Shown here: one piece after another, positions 1-8,071 of the stretch
Layout: every line of letters starts with the position of its first letter
How positions within the stretch are numbered: the first letter of the stretch is position 1
From: a bacterium
Lineage (GTDB): Bacteria; Hydrogenedentota; Hydrogenedentia; Hydrogenedentiales; SLHB01
Length of the DNA: 25,272 bases
Assembly: GCA_024231375.1 (NCBI GenBank)
Contig: JAAEQP010000260.1
Location: forward strand, 1-25,272
Direction: 5' to 3'
Notes under the pieces: generated by a model
Databases searched by the model: none
The model's input: only the letters and a program-made list of their open reading frames with translations
What the model was told of the DNA's origin: nothing
Made by a program: the position numbers and the translations under genes

Positions 1-1205
1 CCCTGTTTCAGGCAGTAGTAGTCCCACACGGCGCCGAAGGGCAAGGACTTGATCTCCTCGAGTAGCGCGAGTCGAGCCGTGTAGTCGCCGCTGGCTTCGA
101 GGGTCCGCAAGGTATCGGTGGGCTCAAGCAGGGCGATCAACAACGCCTTGATCATGGCTCGCGTCCCGGTGGTCCATGCCGCGAGGCGGTTGATGCTGGC
201 GTCGAAGAAGTCCAGTCCGATGTGGACCCGGTCCAGGAACCCGTGGCGAACCAGTTCCTCGGCGATGCCGCGGAGTTCGTCGGAGAGAATGACGACATGG
301 TCGCTGTCCCACCGGACGCCACGGCTGACGTGCAACAAGACTTCCGGGACGAACATCAACACCGACGACAGCTTGTCGACGATGGTTTCGGTGGGATGGA
401 AATGGCCGGAGTCCAGGGTCAACAGGGTTTGGCGTTGGGTGGCGTAGCCCATGTAGAACTCGTGCGATCCCACGACGTAGCTCTCCGAACCGATGCCGAA
501 GAGCTTGCATTCGACCGCGTCGAGGGTGTGGGCCGGGTCAAACTTCTCGGCGAGCACGGCGTCGAGCGCGTCGCGCAATCGCTCGCGCGGGGCGAGCCGA
601 TCGACGGGAATATCCTTCATGCCATCGGGGAGCCAGATGTTCGTGACGGTGGGCGATCCGAGCTCGCGGCCCATATGGGCGGCGATGTGCCTGCACGCGA
701 TGCCGTGCTCGATCCAGAAGGCGCGGATGCCGTCGTCGGCGTGGGACAGGGTGAATCCGTCGTCCGCGTTGGGGTGGGCGAAACAGGAGGGGTTGAAGTC
801 GATGCCCATGCCCTTACTCTTGGCCCAATCGATCCAGGCGGAAAAGTGTTCGGGTTGCAGCGCATTTCTGTCGACCTTGACGCCGCCGGTCTCCGCGTAC
901 ATGGCGTGAAGGTTGAACCGATGCCGCCCGGGAATCAGCGTGAGGGCTTTGTCGGCGTCGGCACGAAGCTCGTCCGCGTTGCGTGCCTTGCCCGGATAGT
1001 TGCCGGTGGCCTGGATGCCCCCACCGGACGCGCTGTCCACGTGCTCGAACCCGCCGACGTCATCGCCCTGCCAACAGTGGAGCGAGATGGGAATCGCTCC
1101 CAAGGCGTCCATCGCGGCATCGGCGTCGACGCCGTAAGCGGCATAGAGATCGTTGGCGCAGGCGAAGGACTTTTCGATGGCGGCGTCGGCGATTTTTGGA
1201 AACAT
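1..1205 (-). CDS. rhaA: L-rhamnose isomerase, 3' end cut by window edge
   Basis: Converts L-rhamnose to L-rhamnulose in the cytoplasm, the first step of rhamnose catabolism. About 401 codons are visible without a stop. The E. coli enzyme has 419 residues, so only about 20 C-terminal residues lie outside the window. Highly conserved family blocks are readable in order: [91 protein letters not shown] and [15 protein letters not shown]. These contain the Glu, Asp and His residues that bind the metals in this family. The ATG is preceded by GAGGAAG about five bases upstream, a good ribosome-binding site. The gene diverges from the pilin gene. No rhaB or rhaD is visible; they could lie beyond the left edge. 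The identification is secure. Confidence 0.96.
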   Translation of the reverse strand, partial: MFPKIADAAIEKSFACANDLYAAYGVDADAAMDALGAIPISLHCWQGDDVGGFEHVDSASGGGIQATGNYPGKARNADELRADADKALTLIPGRHRFNLHAMYAETGGVKVDRNALQPEHFSAWIDWAKSKGMGIDFNPSCFAHPNADDGFTLSHADDGIRAFWIEHGIACRHIAAHMGRELGSPTVTNIWLPDGMKDIPVDRLAPRERLRDALDAVLAEKFDPAHTLDAVECKLFGIGSESYVVGSHEFYMGYATQRQTLLTLDSGHFHPTETIVDKLSSVLMFVPEVLLHVSRGVRWDSDHVVILSDELRGIAEELVRHGFLDRVHIGLDFFDASINRLAAWTTGTRAMIKALLIALLEPTDTLRTLEASGDYTARLALLEEIKSLPFGAVWDYYCLKQ

Positions 1206-1246
1206 GTTTCTTCCTCACTTCGTTGAGTGGCCCTGTCAATTGAGTA

Positions 1247-1257
1247 GCAACCGTTGC
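1247..1257. promoter_or_regulatory. Odd palindrome GCAAC-C-GTTGC, candidate operator upstream of rhaA
   Basis: A perfect 5+1+5 inverted repeat centred on 1252, 42 bases upstream of the rhaA start codon. Position and symmetry suit an operator for a sugar-responsive repressor or activator, but no regulator gene is visible. I could not place a convincing rhaA promoter next to it. A palindrome this short can arise by chance. Confidence 0.3.
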
Positions 1258-1517
1258 ACTGTGATCGGAATCGCGCCCGACGGACGAGAGCACCGTATCT
1301 ACGAACAGGCGAACCGATCCGCGAGCGCAACCCGATGCGGACCTGTCCCGGCTGAGGCCGGCTGAGGATCCCCCCGTCCAGCCATGTTCTGAGATACAAC
1401 AAAGAGCCATGCCGGTTCAAGCCTGGGCCTGTGGAGATATTGAAAGAGTGGCTGTCTCCGGCGCGCAGATGTGACCTTTTCAACAGCTCCCCTGTGCCCC
1501 GCCTCGTTGGGGGAGGG

Positions 1518-1546
1518 TTGCCGGTTGGCCGCATTGGGCGTATACT
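1518..1546 (+). promoter_or_regulatory. Sigma70-type promoter for the pilin gene
   Basis: A TTGCCG -35 box (1518-1523) and a TATACT -10 box (1541-1546) are separated by exactly 17 bases. The predicted transcription start is near A1553, giving a leader of about 50 bases before the ATG at 1605. A strong AGGAGG sits at the very start of this leader (1553-1558). Confidence 0.6.
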
Positions 1547-1561
1547 CTCACCAGGAGGTAA

Positions 1562-1633
1562 ATGGGATTTTCGCATTACAAGCACACTTATGGGGAGCGC
1601 AATCATGAAGAAAACAGGGTTTACGTTGATTGA
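1562..1633 (+). other. Short ORF with upstream AGGAGG overlapping the pilin start
   Basis: A 23-codon reading frame begins at an ATG three bases after AGGAGG (1553-1558). It runs out of frame over the pilin start and ends at a TGA 29 bases inside the pilin gene. The spacing to AGGAGG is shorter than optimal and the peptide matches nothing I recognise. It could be a regulatory leader ORF or chance. Confidence 0.2.
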
Positions 1634-2429
1634 ACTGCTGGTCGTGATCGCGATTATCGGAATTCTGGCCGCCATCCTTCTTCCGGCGCTGGCCCGGGCA
1701 CGCGAGGCCGCGCGGCGGGCGAGTTGCCAGAACAACCTCAAACAGATGGGCATCATTTTCAAGATGTACGCGAATGAATCCAAGGGCGAGAAGTTGCCGC
1801 CCAAGGTCTCGTGGGACGTGGCAGGGGAGGCAAACTGCTGGATGCCGAACCCCATCGACATTTACCCCGAGTACCTGACGGACGCCAGCGTGTTGCTCTG
1901 CCTGTCCGATCCGGAAGGGCAGGGTGTGTTGGTGCCCGGACAGGATGGCGCCTGGGTAGACGCCAACGGCGACCTGGATATCAACCCGCCGCTGGGAACG
2001 GGCGCATTCGCTGAGCAAGGGGACACGTCCTATCTGTACATGGGGTATGCGGTGCGGGACAACAGCATTCTGGAAGGTTGGTCGGACCCCGGCGACATCA
2101 TTCTGGCGCTGGCGCCGATCGCGAATGAGCCGGACGAGGACGCAGAAGTCAACCACCCGGATCTTGGTGTGGTGACCGTCTATCGTCTGCGGGAGGGGAT
2201 CGAACGGTTCCTCATCTCGGACATCAACAATCCCGCGGCCACCAGCAAGGCCCAGTCGGAACTGGCAGTGATGTGGGATGTCATCATGACCGTAGTCGAG
2301 CACTTCAACCACGTGCCGGGGGGCGCCAACGTGCTGTACCTGGACGGTCATGTCGAGTTCGTCCGCTACCCGAGCGATGAGTTCCCGGTGACGCTGGAGT
2401 TCGCTCAGGTTGCCGCGTTCGGCACGTAG
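1605..2429 (+). CDS. Type IV pilin-like / type II pseudopilin-like protein with H-X-DG C-terminus
   Basis: A 274-residue protein with a class III (prepilin) signal. After MKKTG comes [20 protein letters not shown], with cleavage expected between Gly5 and Phe6 and the conserved Glu at mature position 5. The following hydrophobic stretch is the pilin N-terminal helix. Near the C-terminus [17 protein letters not shown] resembles the H-X9-DG signature of the large prepilin-like families common in Planctomycetota and relatives, with one extra residue between His and DG. The start at 1605 has GGGGAG seven bases upstream. An in-frame ATG at 1590 lacks a comparable site. No pilus assembly genes are nearby, which is usual for these dispersed paralogues. 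The role is unknown, perhaps in a secretion or surface structure. Confidence 0.88.
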   Translation: MKKTGFTLIELLVVIAIIGILAAILLPALARAREAARRASCQNNLKQMGIIFKMYANESKGEKLPPKVSWDVAGEANCWMPNPIDIYPEYLTDASVLLCLSDPEGQGVLVPGQDGAWVDANGDLDINPPLGTGAFAEQGDTSYLYMGYAVRDNSILEGWSDPGDIILALAPIANEPDEDAEVNHPDLGVVTVYRLREGIERFLISDINNPAATSKAQSELAVMWDVIMTVVEHFNHVPGGANVLYLDGHVEFVRYPSDEFPVTLEFAQVAAFGT

Positions 2430-2490
2430 TGTAGTCGCCTCCCGGAGGGGGAGACGCACCTCCAGTCGGCCACCCGGGACGTTTTTGGAT

Positions 2491-2527
2491 CGGCCGCTAC
2501 CGGAAGTTTCCGCGCCGGTGGCGGCCG
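2491..2527 (+). terminator. 13-bp hairpin without a U-tract, candidate terminator of the pilin gene
   Basis: The arms CGGCCGCTACCGG (2491-2503) and CCGGTGGCGGCCG (2515-2527) pair over all 13 positions, with one G-U wobble and an 11-base loop. The hairpin lies 61 bases after the pilin stop and well before the permease gene, where a transcript end is expected. A T-run (2482-2486) precedes the stem rather than following it, so it is not a classic intrinsic terminator. It may stabilise the mRNA 3' end or act with a factor. Confidence 0.45.
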
Positions 2528-2697
2528 TTGAATGTCACCCATCCCTCGCGCCGCCGGGCAATTCGCTTTCGCACCGCCTCTCGGGAGATAATGGCGGCCA
2601 TCCATGGCGAGTGACGAGGTATCCATGTCCCGGCCGCGTTCCGCCGGCGAATGGCGATTGGAGCGATCGGGGCATGACCGCCGGAGAATGGTCTCGT

Positions 2698-3573
2698 ATG
2701 TCGAGAAATCGCGCATTGACCGGTTCGGAAGCGTTGACGGGCGCGGTGTTTCTTGCGCCGGGAATCGGCATCATCTTCGTCTGCGTTGTAATACCCATTG
2801 TTCTCGCCTTCGCTCTGTCGTTCACGCATTGCAGTCGATTCCTCACCATCAGTTGGGCGGGGCTGTACAACTACAAGGCCCTGCTGACTGACCCATTGGC
2901 TCTTAGGAGTCTCATCAACACCGTCGTCTACGTGGTGGCCTTCGTCCCGCTCAATCTGGCGCTGGCGCTGGGTTTGGCGCTGTTGCTGAACCGTCGGTTC
3001 CCAGGCATGCGCGTCATCCGGTCCGTCTACTTCGTGCCGGTCGTGTTGTCCATGGTGGTGACGGTCAGCGTGTTTCGATTTCTCTACGACTTCAATTACG
3101 GCCCGCTCAACGCGTTGCTTGGCGCCATCGGATTCGAGCCGGTGCCATGGCTCGACCACCAGTCCTACGCTCTGTGGGCCATCATGGCCATGGCGCTGTG
3201 GAAGAGCTCGGCCTTCTTCTCGATAATCCTGCTCGCGGCGTTGCAGGATGTGCCCCGATCACTACATGAAGCCGCGCGGGTGGATGGAGCGGGGGTCTTC
3301 ATGCGGTTCCTTCACGTGACTATCCCGTCTCTGGCGCCCGTGATGACCGCCATCGTCGCGCTGTCGAGTATCGGCGCGTTTCGGGTGTTCGTGCCTATGT
3401 TCGTGTTGACCAACGGCGGCCCGGCGTTCTCGACGCGGACCATGGCGCTCCATGCGTACAGTGCCGGCTTCGACGAGGGCAATCTTGGTCAATCGAGCGC
3501 GGTCTCTTTCGCGCTCTTGGCCATCATCGTTGGCGCCACGCTGGTGCTGAACCGCGCACGAAGGTCGTCGTGA
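2698..3573 (+). CDS. Carbohydrate ABC transporter permease, MalF/UgpA type
   Basis: A 291-residue inner-membrane protein with about six hydrophobic segments, starting near residue 10. The cytoplasmic EAA loop that contacts the ATPase begins at residue 191 (EAARVDGAGVFMRF, then IPSLAP). The late motif LTNGGPAFSTRTMALHAY is typical of MalF/UgpA-like sugar permeases. ATG 2698 is chosen because the hydrophobic domain follows closely. An in-frame ATG at 2674 would add eight residues and has an equally plausible GGAG upstream. The second permease follows with a one-base stop/start overlap, so the two are translationally coupled and probably form a heterodimer. No solute-binding protein or ATPase gene is present in the window. 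The substrate is unknown; a sugar or glycoside is inferred from the family. Confidence 0.88.
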   Translation: MSRNRALTGSEALTGAVFLAPGIGIIFVCVVIPIVLAFALSFTHCSRFLTISWAGLYNYKALLTDPLALRSLINTVVYVVAFVPLNLALALGLALLLNRRFPGMRVIRSVYFVPVVLSMVVTVSVFRFLYDFNYGPLNALLGAIGFEPVPWLDHQSYALWAIMAMALWKSSAFFSIILLAALQDVPRSLHEAARVDGAGVFMRFLHVTIPSLAPVMTAIVALSSIGAFRVFVPMFVLTNGGPAFSTRTMALHAYSAGFDEGNLGQSSAVSFALLAIIVGATLVLNRARRSS

Positions 3574-4439
3574 TGTGGGGGCATCGGGCAGAGCGCCGAC
3601 TGGCGGCCTCGGGCTACGGACTGCTGCTTGCGGCAGGCGTGGTCGTATTCGGATTCCCGCTGTACTGGATGGTGCGCGGCGCGGTCATCGACCAAGCCAC
3701 GTGGCTGCAAGTTCCGCTGGTGTGGCTGCCGAGGCCGGACCAGGTCAGCCTGTCCGCGTTTACGCAGATCTTCACCAGCACCCAGTTCCGGATGGGACGC
3801 GTCCTGATGAACACCTTCACCATCGCCACGATGACGATGGTGTGCAATGTGGTGTTCGACTGCATGGCGGGGTTCGCCTTGGCCAAGATGCGCGTCCCAG
3901 GCAAGACGCTGATCTTTGCGGGTCTCCTCATCACCCTGATGGTGCCGTTCGAGGGTCTCATGGTGCCGCTCTACATCGTGGTGACGAAGCTGGGTCTGGC
4001 GAATACCTTGCCCGGTATCGTGCTGCCGGGAGCGGCAAGCGCCTTCTGCATCATTCTGATGCGCCAGTTCTTCATGAGCGTGCCCGACGAACTTATCGAG
4101 GCCGGTGTGGTGGATGGGGCGGATTGGGGCCAGATCTTCTTCCGCATCGCCTTGCCCTTGGCCGCGCCGTCGGTGGCGACGATTGCCGTTATCACGTTTC
4201 TGGGAGGCTGGGAGTCGTACATTTGGCCGCTGCTCATCACGGACCCCCAAAGCAAGTTCGACGTGCTTCAGAAAGTGCTTGCCCAAGCCACGATGGTCAG
4301 TCAGAGCGGGTCGACCGACACGGAATGGCCGTGGCTCATGGCCGCGGCGCTCATCTCGACCGCGCCGCCCTTGCTGCTCTTCATCACGTGCCAGCGCTTC
4401 TTTATAGCCGGCCTGACCGGCGGCGCGCTGAAAGGATAG
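3573..4439 (+). CDS. Carbohydrate ABC transporter permease, MalG/UgpE type
   Basis: A 288-residue partner permease with about six membrane segments. Its EAA-type loop starts near residue 176 (EAGVVDGADWGQIFFRIALP). The block MVPFEGLMVPLYIVVTKLGL and the ending LTGGALKG are typical of MalG/UgpE proteins. The ATG overlaps the preceding TGA as TGATG. A GTG three bases earlier is also possible. Together with the upstream gene it forms the membrane channel of an importer, whose binding protein and ATPase must be encoded elsewhere. Some genomes use one shared MsmK-like ATPase for many such importers, which could explain its absence. Confidence 0.9.
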   Translation: MWGHRAERRLAASGYGLLLAAGVVVFGFPLYWMVRGAVIDQATWLQVPLVWLPRPDQVSLSAFTQIFTSTQFRMGRVLMNTFTIATMTMVCNVVFDCMAGFALAKMRVPGKTLIFAGLLITLMVPFEGLMVPLYIVVTKLGLANTLPGIVLPGAASAFCIILMRQFFMSVPDELIEAGVVDGADWGQIFFRIALPLAAPSVATIAVITFLGGWESYIWPLLITDPQSKFDVLQKVLAQATMVSQSGSTDTEWPWLMAAALISTAPPLLLFITCQRFFIAGLTGGALKG

Positions 4440-4485
4440 GGACGGCAATGCGCATCGCAGACCGCACGATACACGGGAGAAACGA

Positions 4486-5454
4486 ATGACGACACCGGAA
4501 ATGCCCACGATGGGGCAACCGAAGCGGTCCAAATGGTTTCTGGCGCGGCATCTCTGGATCGTGGGGCTGGTTGTGTATCTGACGGTCATCTGGATCGTGG
4601 GTGTACGCCGCATCGGCTCCACGCTCACGTCGGTCAATGTCCGACTTCTTGGGGCGGTGTTCGTGCTGGAGATAGCCGGACTCTGGATACGAGCGCTGAA
4701 GTGGCGGTATGCGTTGGGACCTCGGTCTCGCGCAGTCGGGCTGTTCTTCCTGTCCCGTTGCGCCGGTTACTGGATGCCCATGCGGGTGGGCGAGCTTTCG
4801 CCTCTTCTGATCAAGGAGCACCGGACTCCCAAGATGGGCGCATGGATCGTGGTGGATCGAGTTCTTGAGATCTCCACCACGCTGTTCCTGGGATGCATCG
4901 GCGTGATCGCACTGCAGATCTCGAATCGAGCCATCATAGTCGCCATGGTGCTGACCGGCTGCGTCTTCGTCGTCGTGCCCGTCTACTTGCTGACGCGCCG
5001 CTCATTGTTCCTGTGGCTTGCCGAAAGGTGTCGCGAAGGATCGCTCTTGCAGCGTGTCTCTCTTTTCCTGGCTGCCATATGCCACGAAGTGATCGCCCTG
5101 CGATGGCGGATTCCGCTTGCGGCGGCCATCACCGTGGCGGCCGGTTGCATGGACGTGATTGTGAGCATCTGCTTGTGGTGGAGCTTCGGGTATCTTCTGC
5201 CCTTCGCGCTGCTGGCCACGGCCAAGTGCGTCCATGCCGTCACGTGCGCGGTGCCCTTCACGCCGAATGCTACAGGCGTACCCTTTGTTACGGCCGGTCT
5301 GCTCCTGCATGAGGTGGGGGGCGTGCCCACGGCGGTCATCACCGCAGCCGTCGGGGTCTACATTGCGCTGGTAAGCGTGGTGTTCTGGTCGGTGGCGGGC
5401 TTGATCGGGGCCGCATTCGGTCTTCGAGTGGAAGAGGATTCGCCGGAGCCCTAG
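4486..5454 (+). CDS. Flippase-like integral membrane protein (LPG_synthase_TM / UPF0104 family)
   Basis: A 322-residue polytopic membrane protein with roughly seven to eight hydrophobic segments, the first near residues 22-42. The pattern MPMRVGELSPLLIK followed by WIVVDRVLEI matches the RxGE...R.LE signature of the family that includes bacterial MprF-like flippase domains and AglD/YbhN proteins. A late PFTPNATGVPFVTAG block is also family-typical. Members move or modify lipid-linked molecules, often next to glycosyltransferases; the substrate here is unknown. GGGAG lies six bases before the ATG. The gene follows the permeases by 46 bases and may be co-transcribed with them. Its stop codon overlaps that of the convergent radical SAM-FkbM gene in a single CTAG. 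Confidence 0.8.
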   Translation: MTTPEMPTMGQPKRSKWFLARHLWIVGLVVYLTVIWIVGVRRIGSTLTSVNVRLLGAVFVLEIAGLWIRALKWRYALGPRSRAVGLFFLSRCAGYWMPMRVGELSPLLIKEHRTPKMGAWIVVDRVLEISTTLFLGCIGVIALQISNRAIIVAMVLTGCVFVVVPVYLLTRRSLFLWLAERCREGSLLQRVSLFLAAICHEVIALRWRIPLAAAITVAAGCMDVIVSICLWWSFGYLLPFALLATAKCVHAVTCAVPFTPNATGVPFVTAGLLLHEVGGVPTAVITAAVGVYIALVSVVFWSVAGLIGAAFGLRVEEDSPEP

Positions 5455-7913
5455 TCGGAGCGCTTCACGCAGAACAGATTGGCGAAGTTGCGTTTCTCGT
5501 AAGTGAAACGGCTCAGCAAGTCGTCAATATCCACCGGTTCGGGACGCGTGTCCCGGTCGTCGTAGTCCTTCAGGCTGAACCCGTCGTTGATTTCGGTCAC
5601 CCGGAACCCCATGGCCATGAGTGTGCGGAGATAGGCTCGCGGGTCCGCGCCGCAATTGGCCAGCCCATATGGCCAGAACTCCGAGATCAACGTGACGCGG
5701 CTGCTCCGATGGATCGTGTCCTTCATTCCCTCCAAAGCGCCGGCCTCGGCGCCTTGAATGTCCATCTTGATCACGTTGACTTGGCCATCGAAATCCACGA
5801 GCGCGTCGTCCAGCCGAACACAGGGGACACTGATCGAATCCCTCGCCTCGTCGGTGGCGTAGATGTGATGGTCGACCTGGTCCTCGGGGGACAGGTACAT
5901 GGCGATCTCGCCCGGGTGGTCCGTGACGGCTGCCTGCGCAAGCGTGACGTGATCGTATCCGTTGGCCGTGACGTTCTTCCGAAGAAGATCGAAATTCGCG
6001 GGCACAGGCTCAAAGGCAAACACCCTGCCGTCCTGCCCGACCCCGCGCGCCAGCAGCAACGTGAAGTAGCCGATGTGGGCGCCCACGTCGATGGCGACAT
6101 CCCCTTCACGCACGCAGGACTTCATGAGTTCGGTCACGCCCGGTTCGAACGTGCCCAGTGCGGACAGCCGCAAGGAATCTCCAGCATCGAGGTGTATGAC
6201 ATGGCCGTCGATCTCGACCCGGTCAGAACGCATCACGCCGGCCAGCAGTCTCTCAAGACGGTTCAAGGGGTAGACTTGGCTGATTCCCGTGCCCGCGAGC
6301 ACGCTTGCGGCCTTTCGGTAAGCGAAGACCAAGGCGCGTCGCCCCAGAGACGCAAGGCCGCCCCCGTCTCGGGTAAGGCACGCGGCGGCGGGCCGTTCGC
6401 TGGCGTCGTGGGCGGGGGATTCCGCCCTGCTCAGGAAGCGTTTCGCCAACCGGAACTCGACGGGACAGCCGAAGTAGCGGGTCTTCCACCGCAGGCGGGC
6501 CAGAGCGGTCAATGTCGACTGCACCGCCCCGAAGAAGGCCCGCGCCACAGGATTGTCCCCCTGATAGAAGCGGTATTTGGGCCAAAGCAACTGAAGCACG
6601 TAGGTCGTGAGGAACTCGATTCGTTCGTCGAGGCCCTTCGGCAGATACGGCAGGTTGGACGTGAACAATTCGACATCGGCCCACCCGGTCAGGTCGCCGG
6701 GCGGCTGGAAGCCTCGTTTGACGGCTTGGTCGAACAGCGGCGTGCCGGGATAGGGCGTGTACACATGAACCTGCGCCTTGTGGAGGAAACGGCTGGAGGT
6801 AAGGAGTTCGTCCAGCAGGTCGATGGTGGTTTCGAACTCCTGCCGCCACATCTCGGGGTCATCGAACGGCACCCCCACGATGGTGGCGAAGCCGATCGGC
6901 ACGCCGTGGTCCGCGTACATTCGCGACACGTGGCGGATACTCTCGACGCTCTGGCGTTTGTTGATGAAGTCCAGGGCGGCGTCGCTTCCCGACTCGGCCC
7001 CAACCAAGAAGAAATCGATCGTCTCGCGGAACAGCGCAAGATCTTCGGTTGTCGCGTTCTGAAGCTTGGGGATTCGGGCGTTAATCCATTGCGTGCGCAT
7101 GCCCAGATCATGAATCCCTCGGAGGATGGCGATGCCCCGCTCCCAATCGGGAAAGAAGTTGGAATCCAGGATTCGAACAGCGGTCACACCGTGGTTGTCG
7201 CGCAGGCCGCGTATCTCTTCCAGCGCCCTTTCCGGATCCAGCCCGCACCAACGGCCACAGTACACCGCACGGTCCGCACAGAAGCCGCAGTTCATGGGGC
7301 ATCCTACGCTGGTGACGAACGCGGCGGTGCGTTCATCGGCAGTCAACCGGAAGGCCTCGTCGTCCAGGAGATGGAACGGTAGCGGCGGGAACTCGTTGAT
7401 GTCGGTCAAGGTGCGCGGGCGGTTCAGGACGATTTCGCCGTCGCGCTTCCATCCGAGACCGTCGATGTCGGCGAGGTCCGTGCGGTCCGCTTCGAGCGCT
7501 TGGGCCAGTTCGATCGCCGTACACTCGCCTTGCCCGATGACAACGCAGTCGATGGCCGCTTCCTCCAGAGTCTGGTGCGGAAGAAGGGACGCATGCCAGC
7601 CTCCCCAGACCACCTTGGTCTGAGGCGACTGTTCACGGACGAAACGGGACATGTCCAGGGCCTGACGGATACCGTAGCCCGTCATTGCCGTCACGCCGAA
7701 GAAGAGGCATTCGTCGAGGTGGCTGGCGATGATCTCACGTATTTCGGCGTCGGTTTTACGCTTGAGCCCAAGTTCGGCGGTGACGATCTCGACGTCGTAA
7801 TGATTGAGCAGCATCCGGGCTATCGCGAGAAGTTGGACAGGCACTTCCCCTTGCCGATAGGTCTTACTCGCTACCGGGCGGAAGAGAACGATTTTGCGTT
7901 TCCTATCGGCCAT
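5451..7913 (-). CDS. B12-binding radical SAM enzyme fused to FkbM-type methyltransferase
   Basis: An 820-residue two-module protein. Residues about 10-150 resemble a cobalamin-binding domain (FFGVTAMTGYGIRQ, VVWGGWHASLLP, VIGQGE). A radical SAM domain follows with CPMNCGFC, in which Cys205, Cys209 and Cys212 would hold the 4Fe-4S cluster. It continues with FLVGAESGSD, a strand typical of this class, and YTPYPGTPLF near the end of the barrel. After a linker of roughly 100 residues comes an FkbM-type SAM methyltransferase with DVGAHIGYFTLLLA from Asp609, FAFEPVPANFDLL, and IKMDIQGAEAGALEGM with Asp718. The start at 7913 has GGAGG six bases upstream. An ATG 35 codons earlier lacks this support. 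FkbM enzymes O-methylate sugars or polyketides; B12 radical SAM enzymes often methylate unreactive carbons. The substrate is unknown. A glycan or lipid is inferred from nearby genes. Confidence 0.85.
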   Translation of the reverse strand: MADRKRKIVLFRPVASKTYRQGEVPVQLLAIARMLLNHYDVEIVTAELGLKRKTDAEIREIIASHLDECLFFGVTAMTGYGIRQALDMSRFVREQSPQTKVVWGGWHASLLPHQTLEEAAIDCVVIGQGECTAIELAQALEADRTDLADIDGLGWKRDGEIVLNRPRTLTDINEFPPLPFHLLDDEAFRLTADERTAAFVTSVGCPMNCGFCADRAVYCGRWCGLDPERALEEIRGLRDNHGVTAVRILDSNFFPDWERGIAILRGIHDLGMRTQWINARIPKLQNATTEDLALFRETIDFFLVGAESGSDAALDFINKRQSVESIRHVSRMYADHGVPIGFATIVGVPFDDPEMWRQEFETTIDLLDELLTSSRFLHKAQVHVYTPYPGTPLFDQAVKRGFQPPGDLTGWADVELFTSNLPYLPKGLDERIEFLTTYVLQLLWPKYRFYQGDNPVARAFFGAVQSTLTALARLRWKTRYFGCPVEFRLAKRFLSRAESPAHDASERPAAACLTRDGGGLASLGRRALVFAYRKAASVLAGTGISQVYPLNRLERLLAGVMRSDRVEIDGHVIHLDAGDSLRLSALGTFEPGVTELMKSCVREGDVAIDVGAHIGYFTLLLARGVGQDGRVFAFEPVPANFDLLRKNVTANGYDHVTLAQAAVTDHPGEIAMYLSPEDQVDHHIYATDEARDSISVPCVRLDDALVDFDGQVNVIKMDIQGAEAGALEGMKDTIHRSSRVTLISEFWPYGLANCGADPRAYLRTLMAMGFRVTEINDGFSLKDYDDRDTRPEPVDIDDLLSRFTYEKRNFANLFCVKRSD

Positions 7914-7989
7914 CCCGGTCCTCCCTCTGTCGCTGAACAATTCCGAGGCATCACAGAGCGTTGTACTCGGCGTCGAGTCCTTGCCTCGT

Positions 7990-8020
7990 ACTATAAACCA
8001 TAGGGTTGACGGACTCACAA
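7990..8020 (-). promoter_or_regulatory. Candidate promoter of the radical SAM-FkbM gene
   Basis: On the minus strand, TTGTGA (8020-8015) and TATAGT (7995-7990) are separated by 19 bases, longer than ideal. The predicted transcript would start near 7983, about 70 bases before the start codon. The -35 area lies between two copies of an 8-base direct repeat. Confidence 0.3.
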
Positions 8021-8028
8021 TTGACGGA
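8006..8028. repeat. Direct repeat TTGACGGA x2, 15-base period, candidate operator
   Basis: Exact copies at 8006-8013 and 8021-8028 sit in the gap between ruvB and the radical SAM-FkbM gene and flank its putative -35 box. A period of 15 bases is about one and a half helical turns. Tandem half-sites at a promoter can bind a regulator, but two short copies could be chance. Confidence 0.3.
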
Positions 8029-8071
8029 ACGGCCGGTCGCGATGCGTCAGGAGCCGTTGCGCGGCGGAGAA

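Larger units (their letters stand above)
1206..1604. other. Divergent intergenic region between rhaA and the pilin gene
   Basis: About 400 bases with no convincing gene. It holds the rhaA ribosome-binding site at the left end, an 11-base odd palindrome (1247-1257), an exact tandem duplication of the 10-mer CCGGCTGAGG (1348-1357 and 1358-1367), and a sigma70-like promoter (1518-1546). A short out-of-frame ORF (1562-1633) overlaps the pilin start. I see nothing else. Confidence 0.6.

Noticed and set aside
222..1226. 334-codon open frame on the plus strand
   Set aside because: It is antisense to rhaA, whose protein matches the known enzyme throughout. The plus-strand translation has low complexity and no recognisable motif.
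1348..1367. Tandem CCGGCTGAGG duplication as a possible operator or mobile-element scar
   Set aside because: Only two short copies, not placed near a convincing promoter element. It is more likely a local replication slip.
3489..4637. 382-codon open frame on the minus strand
   Set aside because: It is antisense to the second permease and the start of the flippase-like gene. It is rich in His, Arg and Gln, typical of a shadow frame.
5709..7382. 557-codon open frame on the plus strand
   Set aside because: It lies wholly antisense to the radical SAM-FkbM gene. Long antisense frames are expected in GC-rich codons, and the product shows no domain.
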